A DNA stretch of 64,000 bases from Pseudomonas sp. NFIX28. GTDB lineage: Bacteria > Pseudomonadota > Gammaproteobacteria > Pseudomonadales > Pseudomonadaceae. The notes beneath the pieces were generated by a model, which was not told where the DNA came from, did no database searches, and saw only the letters and a list, made by a program, of their open reading frames with translations. The stretch covers positions 1-64,000 of the forward strand of contig NZ_FNPW01000019.1 in NCBI RefSeq assembly GCF_900107395.1, read 5' to 3'. Positions 50,444 to 59,051 of this stretch are shown one piece after another. Numbering within the stretch: position 1 is the stretch's first letter; every line of letters begins with the position of its first letter. The translations under genes were made by a program, and so were the position numbers.

Positions 50444-51577
50444 TTATACGCTCGCTGCTGGCAGAGGAATGGCAATGACTCGCCAGTCATCGCCTACGGC
50501 GCGCATTTCAATGATTTTCAGCTGCGGCGCCTCGCTCATCTGCGCCAGCGGCCAGTCGAGCAGCGGGCGCGCCGAGGAGCCGAGGAACTTGCCGGCGACA
50601 AAGATCTGGTATTCGTCCACCAAGCCTTGCTGGGCGAACGCTCCCGCCAGGCGCGGCCCGGCTTCCACCAGCACCTCGTTGATGCCTCGGCCGGCCAGTT
50701 CGCTCAGCAGCCGCCGCAGGTCCACCTGGCCATCGGCACCCGGCACGATCAGGCATTCCGGGCCATTGGCGTACTGCTCCTCCACCGCGGCGCAAGTGGC
50801 GACCAGTGCCGGCCCCGCCTTGAAGAACGGCGCATCGAGCGGCACTCGCAAGCGGCCGTCGATCAATACCCGCAACGGTGGACGGCTCATGGCCAGGGCG
50901 GTCTGCTCGGCATCCAGCCCCAGCTCTTCGGCACGCACCGTCAGCCGCGCATTATCGGCCAGCACCGTGTCGGCGCCGGTCAGCACCACGCTGGCCTGGG
51001 CCCGCAGGCGCTGCACCGCCGAGCGCGCGGCCGGGCCGGTAATCCACTGGCTCTCGCCGCTGGCCATGGCAGTGCGGCCGTCCAGGCTCATGGCCAGCTT
51101 GACCCGCACGAACGGCAGGCCATGTTCCATGCGCTTGAGAAAACCCTGGTTGAGCGCCCGGGCCTGCTGCTCCATCACGCCACTGGAAGTGGCGATGCCC
51201 GCCTGGGCCAGGCGCTGCAAGCCACGGCCGGCGACTTCCGGGTTGGGGTCCTGCATCGCCGCCACGACCCGTGCCACCCCGGCATCCACCAGGGCATCGG
51301 CACAGGGCGGCGTACGTCCGTGATGGCTGCAGGGTTCAAGCGTCACGTAAGCGGTGGCGCCCCGGGCCTTGGCCCCGGCGGCACGCAGGGCGTGGACTTC
51401 GGCATGGGGCTCGCCGGCCCGCACATGCCAGCCTTCGCCGACAACCTGGCCGTCGCACACGATCACGCAACCGACCCGGGGGTTGGGGTGAGTGCTGAAG
51501 CGGCCCTTGGCCGCCAGCTCCAGAGCACGCGCCATGTAGTGGGCGTCGAGCACCGCCTGTTCGTCGCAGAGGTTCAT
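50444..51577 (-). CDS. ribD: Bifunctional diaminohydroxyphosphoribosylaminopyrimidine deaminase/reductase
   Basis: Performs steps two and three of riboflavin synthesis. The N-terminal deaminase has its zinc site at H58-A-E60, C83 and C92 (PHAEVHA, EPCSHHGRTPPC). The C-terminal reductase starts near VKLAMSLDGRTA. The 377-residue length is normal. The start overlaps the nrdR stop by four bases, so the rib genes follow nrdR in one transcript. Confidence 0.96.
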   Translation of the reverse strand: MNLCDEQAVLDAHYMARALELAAKGRFSTHPNPRVGCVIVCDGQVVGEGWHVRAGEPHAEVHALRAAGAKARGATAYVTLEPCSHHGRTPPCADALVDAGVARVVAAMQDPNPEVAGRGLQRLAQAGIATSSGVMEQQARALNQGFLKRMEHGLPFVRVKLAMSLDGRTAMASGESQWITGPAARSAVQRLRAQASVVLTGADTVLADNARLTVRAEELGLDAEQTALAMSRPPLRVLIDGRLRVPLDAPFFKAGPALVATCAAVEEQYANGPECLIVPGADGQVDLRRLLSELAGRGINEVLVEAGPRLAGAFAQQGLVDEYQIFVAGKFLGSSARPLLDWPLAQMSEAPQLKIIEMRAVGDDWRVIAIPLPAASV

Positions 51578-52038
51578 TCTTTGCCCGGCTCGCGGGCGAG
51601 ACGGTCGATCTCTTCGCGGAATTCGTTGAGATCCTGGAAACGCCGATAGACCGAGGCGAAGCGGATATAGGCCACTTCATCGAGCTTTTGCAGCTCGGCC
51701 ATCACCAGTTCGCCGACGACCAGGGACTTGACCTCGCGCTCGCCGGTGGCGCGCAGCTTGTGCTTGATATGCACCAGCGCGGCTTCCAGGCGCTCGACGC
51801 TGACCGGGCGTTTTTCCAGGGCGCGCTGCATGCCAGCGCGAAGTTTTTCTTCGTCGAAGGGCTGGCGGCTGCCGTCAGTCTTGATCAGGCGCGGCAACAC
51901 CAGTTCGGCGGTTTCGAAGGTGGTGAAACGTTCACCGCAGGCCAGGCATTCACGCCGGCGGCGCACCTGTTCGCCTTCGGCGACCAGACGCGAGTCGATG
52001 ACCTTGGTGTCGTTGGCACCGCAGAAGGGACAGTGCAT
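51574..52038 (-). CDS. nrdR: Transcriptional repressor NrdR
   Basis: ATP/dATP-sensing repressor of ribonucleotide reductase genes. The 154-residue protein has an N-terminal zinc ribbon (C3, C6, C31, C34) with RRRECLACGERFTTFE, then an ATP-cone domain (about 49-139, LPRLIKTDGSRQPFDEEKL). It heads the minus-strand riboflavin gene string. The start at 52038 begins exactly at the conserved MHCPFC. Confidence 0.97.
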   Translation of the reverse strand: MHCPFCGANDTKVIDSRLVAEGEQVRRRRECLACGERFTTFETAELVLPRLIKTDGSRQPFDEEKLRAGMQRALEKRPVSVERLEAALVHIKHKLRATGEREVKSLVVGELVMAELQKLDEVAYIRFASVYRRFQDLNEFREEIDRLAREPGKE

Positions 52039-52167
52039 GGTGGCAGGCAACAAAAAAAGGGAGGGCCATGGTAGCGCATCCCACTGGCAAGACAAGCCAT
52101 AGCCTTTACGGTATACAGACCGACTATTATGTTTTTCACATGGAATTTCGCCTTGTTGGAGCTGCAT

Positions 52168-52626
52168 ATGCCACTACGATCGCTTGTTTTGTTCAGCCTT
52201 TTCGGCCTGCTGGTCGCTTGCAGCAGCGACGCACCGAAACCTGTCCAGTCCACTGTCCCGCCTCAACAGAGTGTGAAAAAAGCCCAGGAAGCCACCGACC
52301 TCGGCCCTCTGCCCGCCCACCAGCGGGAACTGAGCGGTACCTTGCAAGGCGTGCCGAGCGGCGCCGAAGTGGAATTGGCGCTGCTGGTGATCGACGAACG
52401 CGGCCGTCCGCAACGTTTGCTGGCCAGCAGCAACCTGATCGGCAACAACAAGGTCCTGCCGTTTCGCCTGCGCTTCAATCCCGATGTGTTCCCGGTCGGC
52501 GCGCGCGTCGAACTGCGCGGCCGCGCCAGCCAGTCCGGCCAGTTGATCCTGCACCTGCCGGCGCAACGCATCACTCAGCCAACCACCCAGGCCGTGGGCC
52601 AACTGCAATTTATCAAGGCGCCATGA
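52168..52626 (+). CDS. YbaY-family lipoprotein
   Basis: A 152-residue lipoprotein (lipobox LLVAC, Cys18). The C-terminal domain (LSGTLQGVPSGAEVELALLVIDERGRP to QLQFIKAP) is the YbaY-type beta fold. Function is unknown. The start was placed at 52168, giving a clean signal peptide. It overlaps the methyltransferase start (ATGA) and is divergent from nrdR. Confidence 0.83.
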   Translation: MPLRSLVLFSLFGLLVACSSDAPKPVQSTVPPQQSVKKAQEATDLGPLPAHQRELSGTLQGVPSGAEVELALLVIDERGRPQRLLASSNLIGNNKVLPFRLRFNPDVFPVGARVELRGRASQSGQLILHLPAQRITQPTTQAVGQLQFIKAP

Positions 52627-53282
52627 CCCCGCCGCTCGACCTGCAGCACGCCCTGAGCAAACTGCTGGGCGATGCCCAGTTGGTGGCCTGCCCATTGCCG
52701 GAAACCGAGCTGAAGCTGTGGTTGATCGATGCCGACAACATGGACCGCGCCTTCACCCCGGAAGAAACCCGGCGAATTCTCCACGAACCGCCGTACTGGT
52801 GTTTCTGCTGGGCCAGCGGCCTGGCGCTGGCGCGCTACCTCGCCGAGCAGCCGCAGTGGGTGCAAGGCAAGCGGGTGCTGGACTTCGGCGCTGGCTCCGG
52901 CGTGGCCGGCATCGCGGCAATGAAGGCCGGCGCGCTGGAAGTGGTGGCCTGCGACCTCGACCCGCTGGCCATTGCCGCCTGCCGGGCAAATGCCGAGCTC
53001 AATGGCGTTGAATTGAATTACTCCACGGACTTTTTCGAGCAAGCCGACCGCTTCGATCTGATCCTGGTCGCCGACGTGCTCTACGACCGCGCCAACCTGC
53101 CGCTGCTGGATGCATTCCTCAGCCGCGGACGCCAGGCGCTGGTGGCGGACTCCCGGGTCAAGGACTTCCAGCATCCGTTGTACCGACGCCTGGAAATGCT
53201 CCACGCCCTGACCCTGCCGGATCTGGCCGAGCCCTGGGAATTTCGCGAAGTGAGCCTGTATCACGCGCAGCGCGATCGATGA
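52623..53282 (+). CDS. Class I SAM-dependent methyltransferase
   Basis: A 219-residue enzyme with the SAM-binding motif I VLDFGAGSGVAGIAAMKAG, the acidic motif II ACDLDPLAI and motif DLILVADVLYD, resembling PrmA and protein-lysine methyltransferases (ETF-beta type). The likely target is a protein lysine; the substrate is not known. It is translationally coupled to the YbaY lipoprotein gene. Confidence 0.86.
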   Translation: MTPPLDLQHALSKLLGDAQLVACPLPETELKLWLIDADNMDRAFTPEETRRILHEPPYWCFCWASGLALARYLAEQPQWVQGKRVLDFGAGSGVAGIAAMKAGALEVVACDLDPLAIAACRANAELNGVELNYSTDFFEQADRFDLILVADVLYDRANLPLLDAFLSRGRQALVADSRVKDFQHPLYRRLEMLHALTLPDLAEPWEFREVSLYHAQRDR

Positions 53283-53301
53283 AGGACAGATCACGCTGCA
53301 C

Positions 53302-53326
53302 CTGTAGGAGCGAGGCTTGCCCGCGA
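53302..53326. repeat. Single REP element, GTAGGAGCGAGGCTTGCCCGCGA class
   Basis: One unpaired copy between the methyltransferase and cnoX genes. Confidence 0.75.
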
Positions 53327-53412
53327 AACAATCTAGCGCCCCCCATGCCCCGCTTTCAGCGGCCCCTCGCCAAGCCTTATAGTTGGCCCATTCACGTTTT
53401 TCGAGATCTCCC

Positions 53413-54285
53413 ATGAGTCAGGACACGCCGTACATTTTCGACGCCAGCACCGCCGACTTCGACCAGTCGGTGATCGAGAACTCGTTTCACAAACCGGTGC
53501 TGGTGGATTTCTGGGCCGAATGGTGCGCGCCCTGCAAGGCGCTGATGCCAATGCTGCAACAGATCGCCGAGAGCTATCAGGGCGAGCTGCTGCTGGCCAA
53601 GGTCAACTGCGATATCGAGCAGGACATCGTCGCCCGTTTCGGCATTCGCAGCCTGCCGACCGTGGTGCTGTTCAAGGACGGCCAGCCGGTGGACGGTTTT
53701 GCCGGGGCGCAACCGGAGTCCGCGGTGCGGGCCATGCTCGAACCCCATGTGCAGATGCCGCCACCCAAGGCCGCCGATCCGCTGGAACTGGCCGAAGCGC
53801 TGTTCGTCGAAGGGCGCATCGCCGATGCCGAAGCCACGCTGAAAGTGCTGCTGGGCGAAGACAACAGCAACGCCAAGGCGCTGATCCTCTATGCCCGCTG
53901 CCTGGCCGAACGCGGTGAACTGGGCGAAGCCCAGACCGTGCTCGACGCCGTCACCGGCGATGAGCACAAGGCCGCGCTGGCCGGGGCCAAGGCGCAGATC
54001 ACTTTCCTCAAGCAGGCCGCCGACCTGCCGGACAGCGCCGAGCTGAAAAGCCGCCTGGCGCAGAACCCGCAGGACGACGAAGCGGTGTATCAGCTGGCCA
54101 TCCAGCAACTGGCGCGCCAGCAGTACGACGCGGCGCTGGAGGCGCTGCTCAAGCTGTTCATCCGCAATCGCAGCTACAACGAAGGCCTGCCGCACAAGAC
54201 CTTGCTGCAAGTGTTCGAGCTGCTGGGCAACGATCACCCGCTGGTGACCAGCTACCGCCGCAAGCTGTTCGCCGCGCTGTACTGA
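53413..54285 (+). CDS. cnoX: Chaperedoxin CnoX (thioredoxin-TPR)
   Basis: A 290-residue thioredoxin-like protein with C-terminal TPR-like repeats. CnoX binds unfolded proteins under oxidative or chlorine stress and passes them to GroEL. The active site is a full WC38-A-P-C41, so it should keep redox activity, unlike E. coli CnoX (SxxC). Residues 1-110 are the Trx fold (cis-Pro in LPTVVLF), and 125-290 form helical repeats. The start at 53413 follows the expected MSQDTPYIFDA. Confidence 0.93.
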   Translation: MSQDTPYIFDASTADFDQSVIENSFHKPVLVDFWAEWCAPCKALMPMLQQIAESYQGELLLAKVNCDIEQDIVARFGIRSLPTVVLFKDGQPVDGFAGAQPESAVRAMLEPHVQMPPPKAADPLELAEALFVEGRIADAEATLKVLLGEDNSNAKALILYARCLAERGELGEAQTVLDAVTGDEHKAALAGAKAQITFLKQAADLPDSAELKSRLAQNPQDDEAVYQLAIQQLARQQYDAALEALLKLFIRNRSYNEGLPHKTLLQVFELLGNDHPLVTSYRRKLFAALY

Positions 54286-54310
54286 CTCACCGCCGCGCCG
54301 GCGTTATCGC

Positions 54311-54344
54311 AAACAGGCTCGCCCCACAAAGGGCGGGCCTGTTT
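54311..54344. terminator. Bidirectional terminator between cnoX and the 117-residue protein gene
   Basis: AAACAGGC-t-CGCCC, CACAAA loop, GGGCG-g-GCCTGTTT; a 13-bp stem with one internal mismatch flanked by A and T runs, placed between convergent genes. Confidence 0.85.
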
Positions 54345-54353
54345 AGTCTTGGG

Positions 54354-54707
54354 CTACTCGATCCAGCTGTACAACGGCGTATCACCGCCGCTCGCCACCT
54401 TGACCTGGGCGCTATGGCGCAAACGCACCAACAGGCGCTTGCCCGCCGCCGCGCTGCCGGTCAGGCCTTCCAATTGCTCCAGCAGATCCGGACCGCTCAA
54501 TTGCCCGGCCTTGCGCAGCAGGTCCTTGGCGATCTGCCACAGCGCATCGTCCTGGCTGGCCGGCTTGGCCGCCGGTGCGCCGCCTTCAGGCTTGGGCGCC
54601 TGCAACGACGTGCCCAACCGGGCGCTCAACTGGTCCCAATCGCCCTCGTCCAGCTCCAGGGTCAAATCCACCGGCCACTCGCCGATGCTTCCACGAATCC
54701 GCACCAT
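54354..54707 (-). CDS. Conserved small protein of unknown function
   Basis: A 117-residue cytosolic protein. The N-terminal part (MVRIRGSIGEWPVDLTLEL) looks like a beta strand pair, an Ala/Pro/Gly linker follows at about 37-50, and the C-terminal half is helical (LWQIAKDLLRKAGQL). I do not recognise a family; the same position in P. aeruginosa holds a hypothetical gene (PA4062 as I recall). It is divergent from the zinc locus, whose Zur-like box lies in the shared 134-base region. Confidence 0.75.
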   Translation of the reverse strand: MVRIRGSIGEWPVDLTLELDEGDWDQLSARLGTSLQAPKPEGGAPAAKPASQDDALWQIAKDLLRKAGQLSGPDLLEQLEGLTGSAAAGKRLLVRLRHSAQVKVASGGDTPLYSWIE

Positions 54708-54791
54708 CGCTCTGCTCCCGAAAGTTTCTGACGAGCATGCTCCCACGCGTCTTGCGCAACGCCAAGCAGGCGGTCAAACTCCCGGCACATT

Positions 54792-54807
54792 TGTTATAAG
54801 ATTACAT
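54792..54807 (+). promoter_or_regulatory. Zur box upstream of the zinc locus
   Basis: TGTTATAAGATTACAT matches the gammaproteobacterial Zur palindrome TGTTATAATATAACAT at 14 of 16 positions. It ends 34 bases before the DUF2796 start, where binding would block transcription in zinc-replete cells. Confidence 0.72.
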
Positions 54808-54841
54808 AACATTAATTTCATGTTCGCCCCGGAGACTTGCC

Positions 54842-55450
54842 ATGCGTCGTCTGCTGCTCGCCCTGCCGTTCGCCCTGTTGCCCCTGGCCATCGCTCAGGC
54901 GGCCGAAAAACACGACCATGACCACGACCATGAGCACGCCAGCCTCGACGCGCATGAGCATGGCGTGGCGCGCCTGAACGCGGCACTGGACGGCCAGACC
55001 CTGGAGCTGGAACTGGAAAGCCCGGCGATGAACCTGGTGGGGTTCGAACATGCCGCCAGCACCGACGCGGACAAGGCCAAGGTCGCCGCCGTGCGCGCCC
55101 AGCTGGAAAAACCGCTGGCGCTGTTCAGCCTGCCGCCAGCCGCCGGTTGCGTGGTGGCGCAACAGGAGCTGGAAAGCCCGCTGTTCGGCGACAAGCCGGA
55201 TGCTCACGACCACGACGAAGACCATGGCCAAGCGAAGGATGCCGGCGGCCACGAACATCACCATGAACACAGCGAGATCCACGCCCACTACCAATTCACC
55301 TGCGCCACGCCGGGTGCGCTGAAGAACCTGGACCTGGCCGGCGTGTTCAAGACCTTCCCCGCCACCCAGAAAATTCAGGTACAACTCATCTCGCCAAGTG
55401 GCCAGCAAGGCGTGGAAGCGACCGCCAAGGCCGCCAGCCTGAAGTTCTGA
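54842..55450 (+). CDS. His-rich periplasmic zinc protein (DUF2796/ZrgA type)
   Basis: A 202-residue exported protein with signal peptide (LAIAQA). Two histidine-rich clusters flank the domain: HDHDHDHEH just after cleavage and HDHDEDH plus GGHEHHHEHSEIHAHY in the middle. Related P. aeruginosa PA4063 binds zinc in the periplasm and is induced on zinc depletion. It is the first gene of the zinc unit behind a Zur-like box. It probably carries zinc to or from the following ABC system. Confidence 0.88.
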   Translation: MRRLLLALPFALLPLAIAQAAEKHDHDHDHEHASLDAHEHGVARLNAALDGQTLELELESPAMNLVGFEHAASTDADKAKVAAVRAQLEKPLALFSLPPAAGCVVAQQELESPLFGDKPDAHDHDEDHGQAKDAGGHEHHHEHSEIHAHYQFTCATPGALKNLDLAGVFKTFPATQKIQVQLISPSGQQGVEATAKAASLKF

Positions 55451-55460
55451 GCCACCCATC

Positions 55461-55554
55461 CTGTAGGAGCGAAGCTTGCTCGCGATAGCGATATTACGGC
55501 CAACAAATCATGCAAGCCGGACAACCGCCATCGCGAGCAAGCTTCGCTCCTACA
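55461..55554. repeat. REP doublet, GTAGGAGCGAAGCTTGCTCGCGA class
   Basis: Two inverted copies in the 126-base gap between the DUF2796 gene and the ABC ATPase gene. Being inside the operon, it may reduce expression of the downstream genes relative to the zinc-binding protein. Confidence 0.85.
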
Positions 55555-55576
55555 TTAAGCACCCACTCATGACCCC

Positions 55577-56293
55577 ATGCCCATGACCCAAGCACTTATC
55601 GAACTGTCCGACCTGGGCTTCAGCTGGCCCGGCCATCCACAGTTGCTGGATATCCCGGCCTTTCGCCTGGAGGCGGGTGAAACGCTGTTCCTCAAGGGTC
55701 CCAGCGGCAGCGGCAAGACCACCCTGCTCGGCCTGCTCGGCGGCGTGCAGAAACCCGACCGCGGCAGCATCCGCCTGCTGGGCCAGGAGTTGACCGAACT
55801 TTCCGCCGGCGCCCGCGACCGCTTCCGGGTCGATCACACCGGCTACATTTTCCAGCAGTTCAACCTGCTGCCGTTTCTCTCGGTACGCGAGAACGTCGAA
55901 CTGCCCTGCCATTTCTCCAAATTGCGCGCCAGCCGCGCCGTGCAACGCCACGGCAGCGTCGACCAGGCCGCCGCCACGCTACTCGCCCACCTGGGCTTGA
56001 AAGATCCCGCGCTGCTCGGTCGCCGCGCCGATTCGCTGTCCATCGGCCAGCAGCAACGGGTCGCCGCCGCCCGCGCACTAATCGGCCAGCCGGAACTGGT
56101 GATCGCCGACGAGCCGACCTCGGCGCTGGACTACGACGCCCGCGAAGCCTTTATCCGCCTGCTGTTCGCCGAATGCCGCGAGGCCGGGGCCAGCCTGCTG
56201 TTCGTCAGTCACGATCAGAGCCTGGCGCCGTTGTTCGATCGCAACCTGTCGCTGGCCGAACTCAATCGCGCCGCCACGCCCGCAGAGGTCTGA
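55577..56293 (+). CDS. ABC transporter ATP-binding protein (zinc locus)
   Basis: A 238-residue MacB/LolD-type ATPase: Walker A GPSGSGKTTLLG, Q-loop IFQQFNLLPF, signature LSIGQQQRV (one change from LSGGQ) and Walker B LVIADEPTSALD. With the next gene it forms a FtsX-type ABC complex of unknown substrate, Zur-regulated by context. The start is uncertain: ATGs at 55577 and 55583 both fit, and neither has a good ribosome-binding site. Confidence 0.9.
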   Translation: MPMTQALIELSDLGFSWPGHPQLLDIPAFRLEAGETLFLKGPSGSGKTTLLGLLGGVQKPDRGSIRLLGQELTELSAGARDRFRVDHTGYIFQQFNLLPFLSVRENVELPCHFSKLRASRAVQRHGSVDQAAATLLAHLGLKDPALLGRRADSLSIGQQQRVAAARALIGQPELVIADEPTSALDYDAREAFIRLLFAECREAGASLLFVSHDQSLAPLFDRNLSLAELNRAATPAEV

Positions 56294-56294
56294 G

Positions 56295-57560
56295 ATGTAT
56301 CTGTTCCGTCTAGCCATGGCCAGCCTGGCTAACCGCCGCTTCACGGCGATCCTCACCGCCTTCGCCATCGCGCTTTCGGTCTGCCTGCTGCTGGCGGTGG
56401 AACGGGTGCGCACCGAAGCCCGCGCCAGCTTCGCCAGCACCATCAGCGGCACCGACCTGATCGTCGGCGCCCGCTCCGGCTCGGTGAACCTGCTGTTGTA
56501 TTCGGTGTTCCGCATCGGCAACGCCACCAACAACATCCGCTGGGACAGCTTCGAACACTTCGCCAGCAACCCGAAAGTCAAATGGGCGATCCCGATTTCC
56601 CTCGGCGACTCCCACCGTGGCTACCGGGTGATGGGCACCACCGAGGCCTATTTCAAGCATTACCAGTACGGCCACCAGCAGAGCCTGCAACTGGCCAGCG
56701 GCCGCGAATTCGCCAGCGACCCCTTCGAGGTGGTGCTCGGTGCCGAAGTTGCCGAGGCCCTGCATTACCAGCTTGGCGACAAGCTGGTGCTGGCCCATGG
56801 CGTGGCGGCCATCAGCCTGGTCAAGCACGACGACAAACCCTTCACCGTGGTCGGCATTCTCAAGCGCACTGGCACCCCGGTAGACCGCACGCTGCACATC
56901 AGCCTCGGCGGCATGGAGGCGATCCATGTCGACTGGCACAACGGCGTGCCGGCCCGGGGCAATGGACGCATCAGTGCCGACCAGGCACGCAACATGGACC
57001 TGACACCCCAGGCGATCACCGCCTTCATGCTCGGCCTGAACAATAAGATCGCCACCTTCGCCGTGCAGCGCGAGATCAACGAATACCGTGGCGAACCGAT
57101 GCTGGCGATCCTGCCCGGGGTCGCCCTGCAGGAACTGTGGAGCCTGATGGGCACCGCGGAAAAGGCCTTGTTCGTGGTGTCGTTGTTCGTGGTGCTGACC
57201 GGCCTGATCGGCATGCTCACGGCGATTCTCACCAGCCTCAACGAGCGTCGCCGGGAAATGGCGATCCTGCGTTCGGTCGGCGCGCGGCCCTGGCATATCG
57301 CCACGCTGCTGGTGCTGGAAGCCTTCGCCCTGGCGCTGTTCGGGGTGCTCGCCGGGCTGGGCCTGCTGTACCTGGGCATCGCCCTGGCCCAGGGTTACGT
57401 GCAGTCGACCTACGGCTTGTACCTGCCGCTGTCCTGGCCGAGCGAGTATGAGTGGACGCTGCTCGGCGGTATCCTGATCGCCGCCCTGCTGATGGGCAGC
57501 GTGCCGGCCTGGCGCGCCTACCGACAATCCCTGGCCGATGGCCTGTCCGTCCGTTTATGA
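56295..57560 (+). CDS. ABC permease of FtsX/MacB type (zinc locus)
   Basis: A 421-residue permease with one N-terminal helix (LTAFAIALSVCLLLAVE), a large periplasmic MacB-PCD domain and three C-terminal helices (SLFVVLTGLIGMLTAIL, LEAFALALFGVLAGLG and a third near the end). MacB-type complexes do not usually import; a role in envelope metalloprotein release or zinc handling is inference. It follows the ATPase stop by one base. Confidence 0.9.
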   Translation: MYLFRLAMASLANRRFTAILTAFAIALSVCLLLAVERVRTEARASFASTISGTDLIVGARSGSVNLLLYSVFRIGNATNNIRWDSFEHFASNPKVKWAIPISLGDSHRGYRVMGTTEAYFKHYQYGHQQSLQLASGREFASDPFEVVLGAEVAEALHYQLGDKLVLAHGVAAISLVKHDDKPFTVVGILKRTGTPVDRTLHISLGGMEAIHVDWHNGVPARGNGRISADQARNMDLTPQAITAFMLGLNNKIATFAVQREINEYRGEPMLAILPGVALQELWSLMGTAEKALFVVSLFVVLTGLIGMLTAILTSLNERRREMAILRSVGARPWHIATLLVLEAFALALFGVLAGLGLLYLGIALAQGYVQSTYGLYLPLSWPSEYEWTLLGGILIAALLMGSVPAWRAYRQSLADGLSVRL

Positions 57561-57586
57561 GGAACTCTAGTATGAGGAGCTCCGGC

Positions 57587-58105
57587 ATGCCCCGTGCCCT
57601 GCTTGCGCTGTTGATGCTGGTCGCCCTGCCGCTGTGGGCCGCCGAACCCCGGGACCTGGCCTGGTCGGAAATGATCCCGCCGGATGCGCCGGCGGAAGTG
57701 CCGAACATGAAGCCGCTGCATGACCTGTCGCAGATGAGCGATGCACTGGCCGCCGAATCTGCCCCGGCGGCCAAGCAGGACATGCCCAACGCACCGGTGG
57801 TGCAAAGCCTGGACGGCTTGTCGGTGCGCCTGCCCGGCTACATCGTGCCGCTGGAAGTCAGCGAGGAAGGGCGTACCACGGAGTTTCTGCTGGTGCCGTA
57901 TTTCGGCGCCTGCATCCACGTGCCGCCACCGCCGTCGAACCAGATCGTGCATGTCAAAAGCGCAGTCGGGGTAAAGCTCGACGAGCTGTATCAGCCGTAC
58001 TGGATTGAAGGGCCGATGCAGGTCAAGGCGTCCACCAGCGAAATCGCCGACGCGGGCTACCAGATGGAGGCCGAGAAGATTTACGTGTACGAATTGCAGG
58101 AGTGA
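57587..58105 (+). CDS. DUF3299 periplasmic protein (zinc locus)
   Basis: A 172-residue exported protein (signal peptide LLMLVALPLWA). The DUF3299 core is LPGYIVPLEVSEEGRTTEFLLVPYFGACIHVPPPP. The start at 57587 has AGGAG seven bases upstream; in-frame ATGs at 57572 and 57557 are also possible, the last overlapping the permease stop. It is the final gene of the zinc unit. Family function is unknown, but it is repeatedly found with this ABC pair. Confidence 0.85.
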   Translation: MPRALLALLMLVALPLWAAEPRDLAWSEMIPPDAPAEVPNMKPLHDLSQMSDALAAESAPAAKQDMPNAPVVQSLDGLSVRLPGYIVPLEVSEEGRTTEFLLVPYFGACIHVPPPPSNQIVHVKSAVGVKLDELYQPYWIEGPMQVKASTSEIADAGYQMEAEKIYVYELQE

Positions 58106-58215
58106 AGCGGCGCTTTTTGCAGCACCGCGCATGGCCTCGGCGCACGCAATCCGGTTCTTGCGAAACAGTACAGTTGCCTGTCGTCTAGCCTGTTTACGCA
58201 CTGATCCGGTTTTCA

Positions 58216-58229
58216 TTGAGCTGAGTCAA
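58216..58229 (+). promoter_or_regulatory. ANR (FNR-type) box and promoter of oprG
   Basis: TTGAGCTGAGTCAA matches TTGAT-N4-ATCAA at eight of ten positions. Placed at -41.5 it implies a start near 58264, and TACCAT at 58251-58256 then sits exactly at -10. P. aeruginosa oprG is known to be ANR-controlled. Confidence 0.72.
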
Positions 58230-58293
58230 AGCTCGTTCCTTGACGATCCCTACCATTGGACCTAGCCAACTCGAATCGTCCTTTGGAGCTCCC

Positions 58294-58992
58294 ATGCACA
58301 AGTCCCTGCTCAGCGCCCCCCTGTTCGCGCTCGCGCTCGCCGCCCCGCTCGCCCACGCCCACGAAGCGGGCGATATCATCATTCGCGCCGGCGCCATCAC
58401 CGTTAACCCGAAAGCCGACAGCGGCGACGTCAAGGTCGACCGCGGCCCGCTGGCCGGGGCCAATCTCGGCGGCAAGGCGACCATGAGCAGCGACACCCAG
58501 CTGGGCTTGAACTTCGCCTACATGCTGACCAACAACCTGGGGCTCGAACTGCTCGCGGCCACTCCGTTCGAGCATGACGTGAAGCTCAAGGGCACCTCAC
58601 TGGACGCCGCCAACGGCAAGCTCGGTACCCTCAAGCACCTGCCGCCGACCCTGAGCCTGGTCTACTACCCACTGGACCACAAGGCCGCCTTCCAGCCTTA
58701 CGTCGGTGCCGGTATCAACTACACCTGGATCTATGACGAGCACGTCGGCAGCCGCGCCAGCGCCGCCGGTTTCGACAACTTCCGCGCGAAGAACTCCTGG
58801 GGCCTGGCCTGGCAGGTCGGCGCCGACTACATGTTGACCGACAACGTGATGATCAACGCCCAGGTGCGCTACGTCGACATCGACACCACCGCCTACGTGG
58901 ACAACAACGCGGTTGCCGGCGGCACCCGGGCCAAGGTCGACGTGGACGTCGATCCATGGGTCTACATGGTCGGCCTGGGCTACAAGTTCTAA
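58294..58992 (+). CDS. oprG: OmpW-family outer-membrane protein OprG
   Basis: A 232-residue eight-stranded barrel of the OmpW family, with a signal peptide ending near AHA (residue 22). Internal features include GADYMLTDNVMINAQVRYVDI and a C-terminal aromatic VGLGYKF, the Bam recognition end. In P. aeruginosa OprG forms a channel for small hydrophobic molecules and amino acids. The start at 58294 follows TTTGGAG. A terminator follows, and the ANR-type promoter makes low-oxygen induction likely. Confidence 0.95.
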   Translation: MHKSLLSAPLFALALAAPLAHAHEAGDIIIRAGAITVNPKADSGDVKVDRGPLAGANLGGKATMSSDTQLGLNFAYMLTNNLGLELLAATPFEHDVKLKGTSLDAANGKLGTLKHLPPTLSLVYYPLDHKAAFQPYVGAGINYTWIYDEHVGSRASAAGFDNFRAKNSWGLAWQVGADYMLTDNVMINAQVRYVDIDTTAYVDNNAVAGGTRAKVDVDVDPWVYMVGLGYKF

Positions 58993-59002
58993 ATCGGCCG
59001 TA

Positions 59003-59035
59003 CAAAAAAAAGGCGCCTTCAAAAGGCGCCTTTTT
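59003..59035 (+). terminator. Intrinsic terminator of oprG
   Basis: A-run, AGGCGCCTT stem with a CAAA loop, AAGGCGCC and five Ts; usable in both directions between convergent genes. Confidence 0.9.
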
Positions 59036-59051
59036 CATGGGCTGGAAAAAC

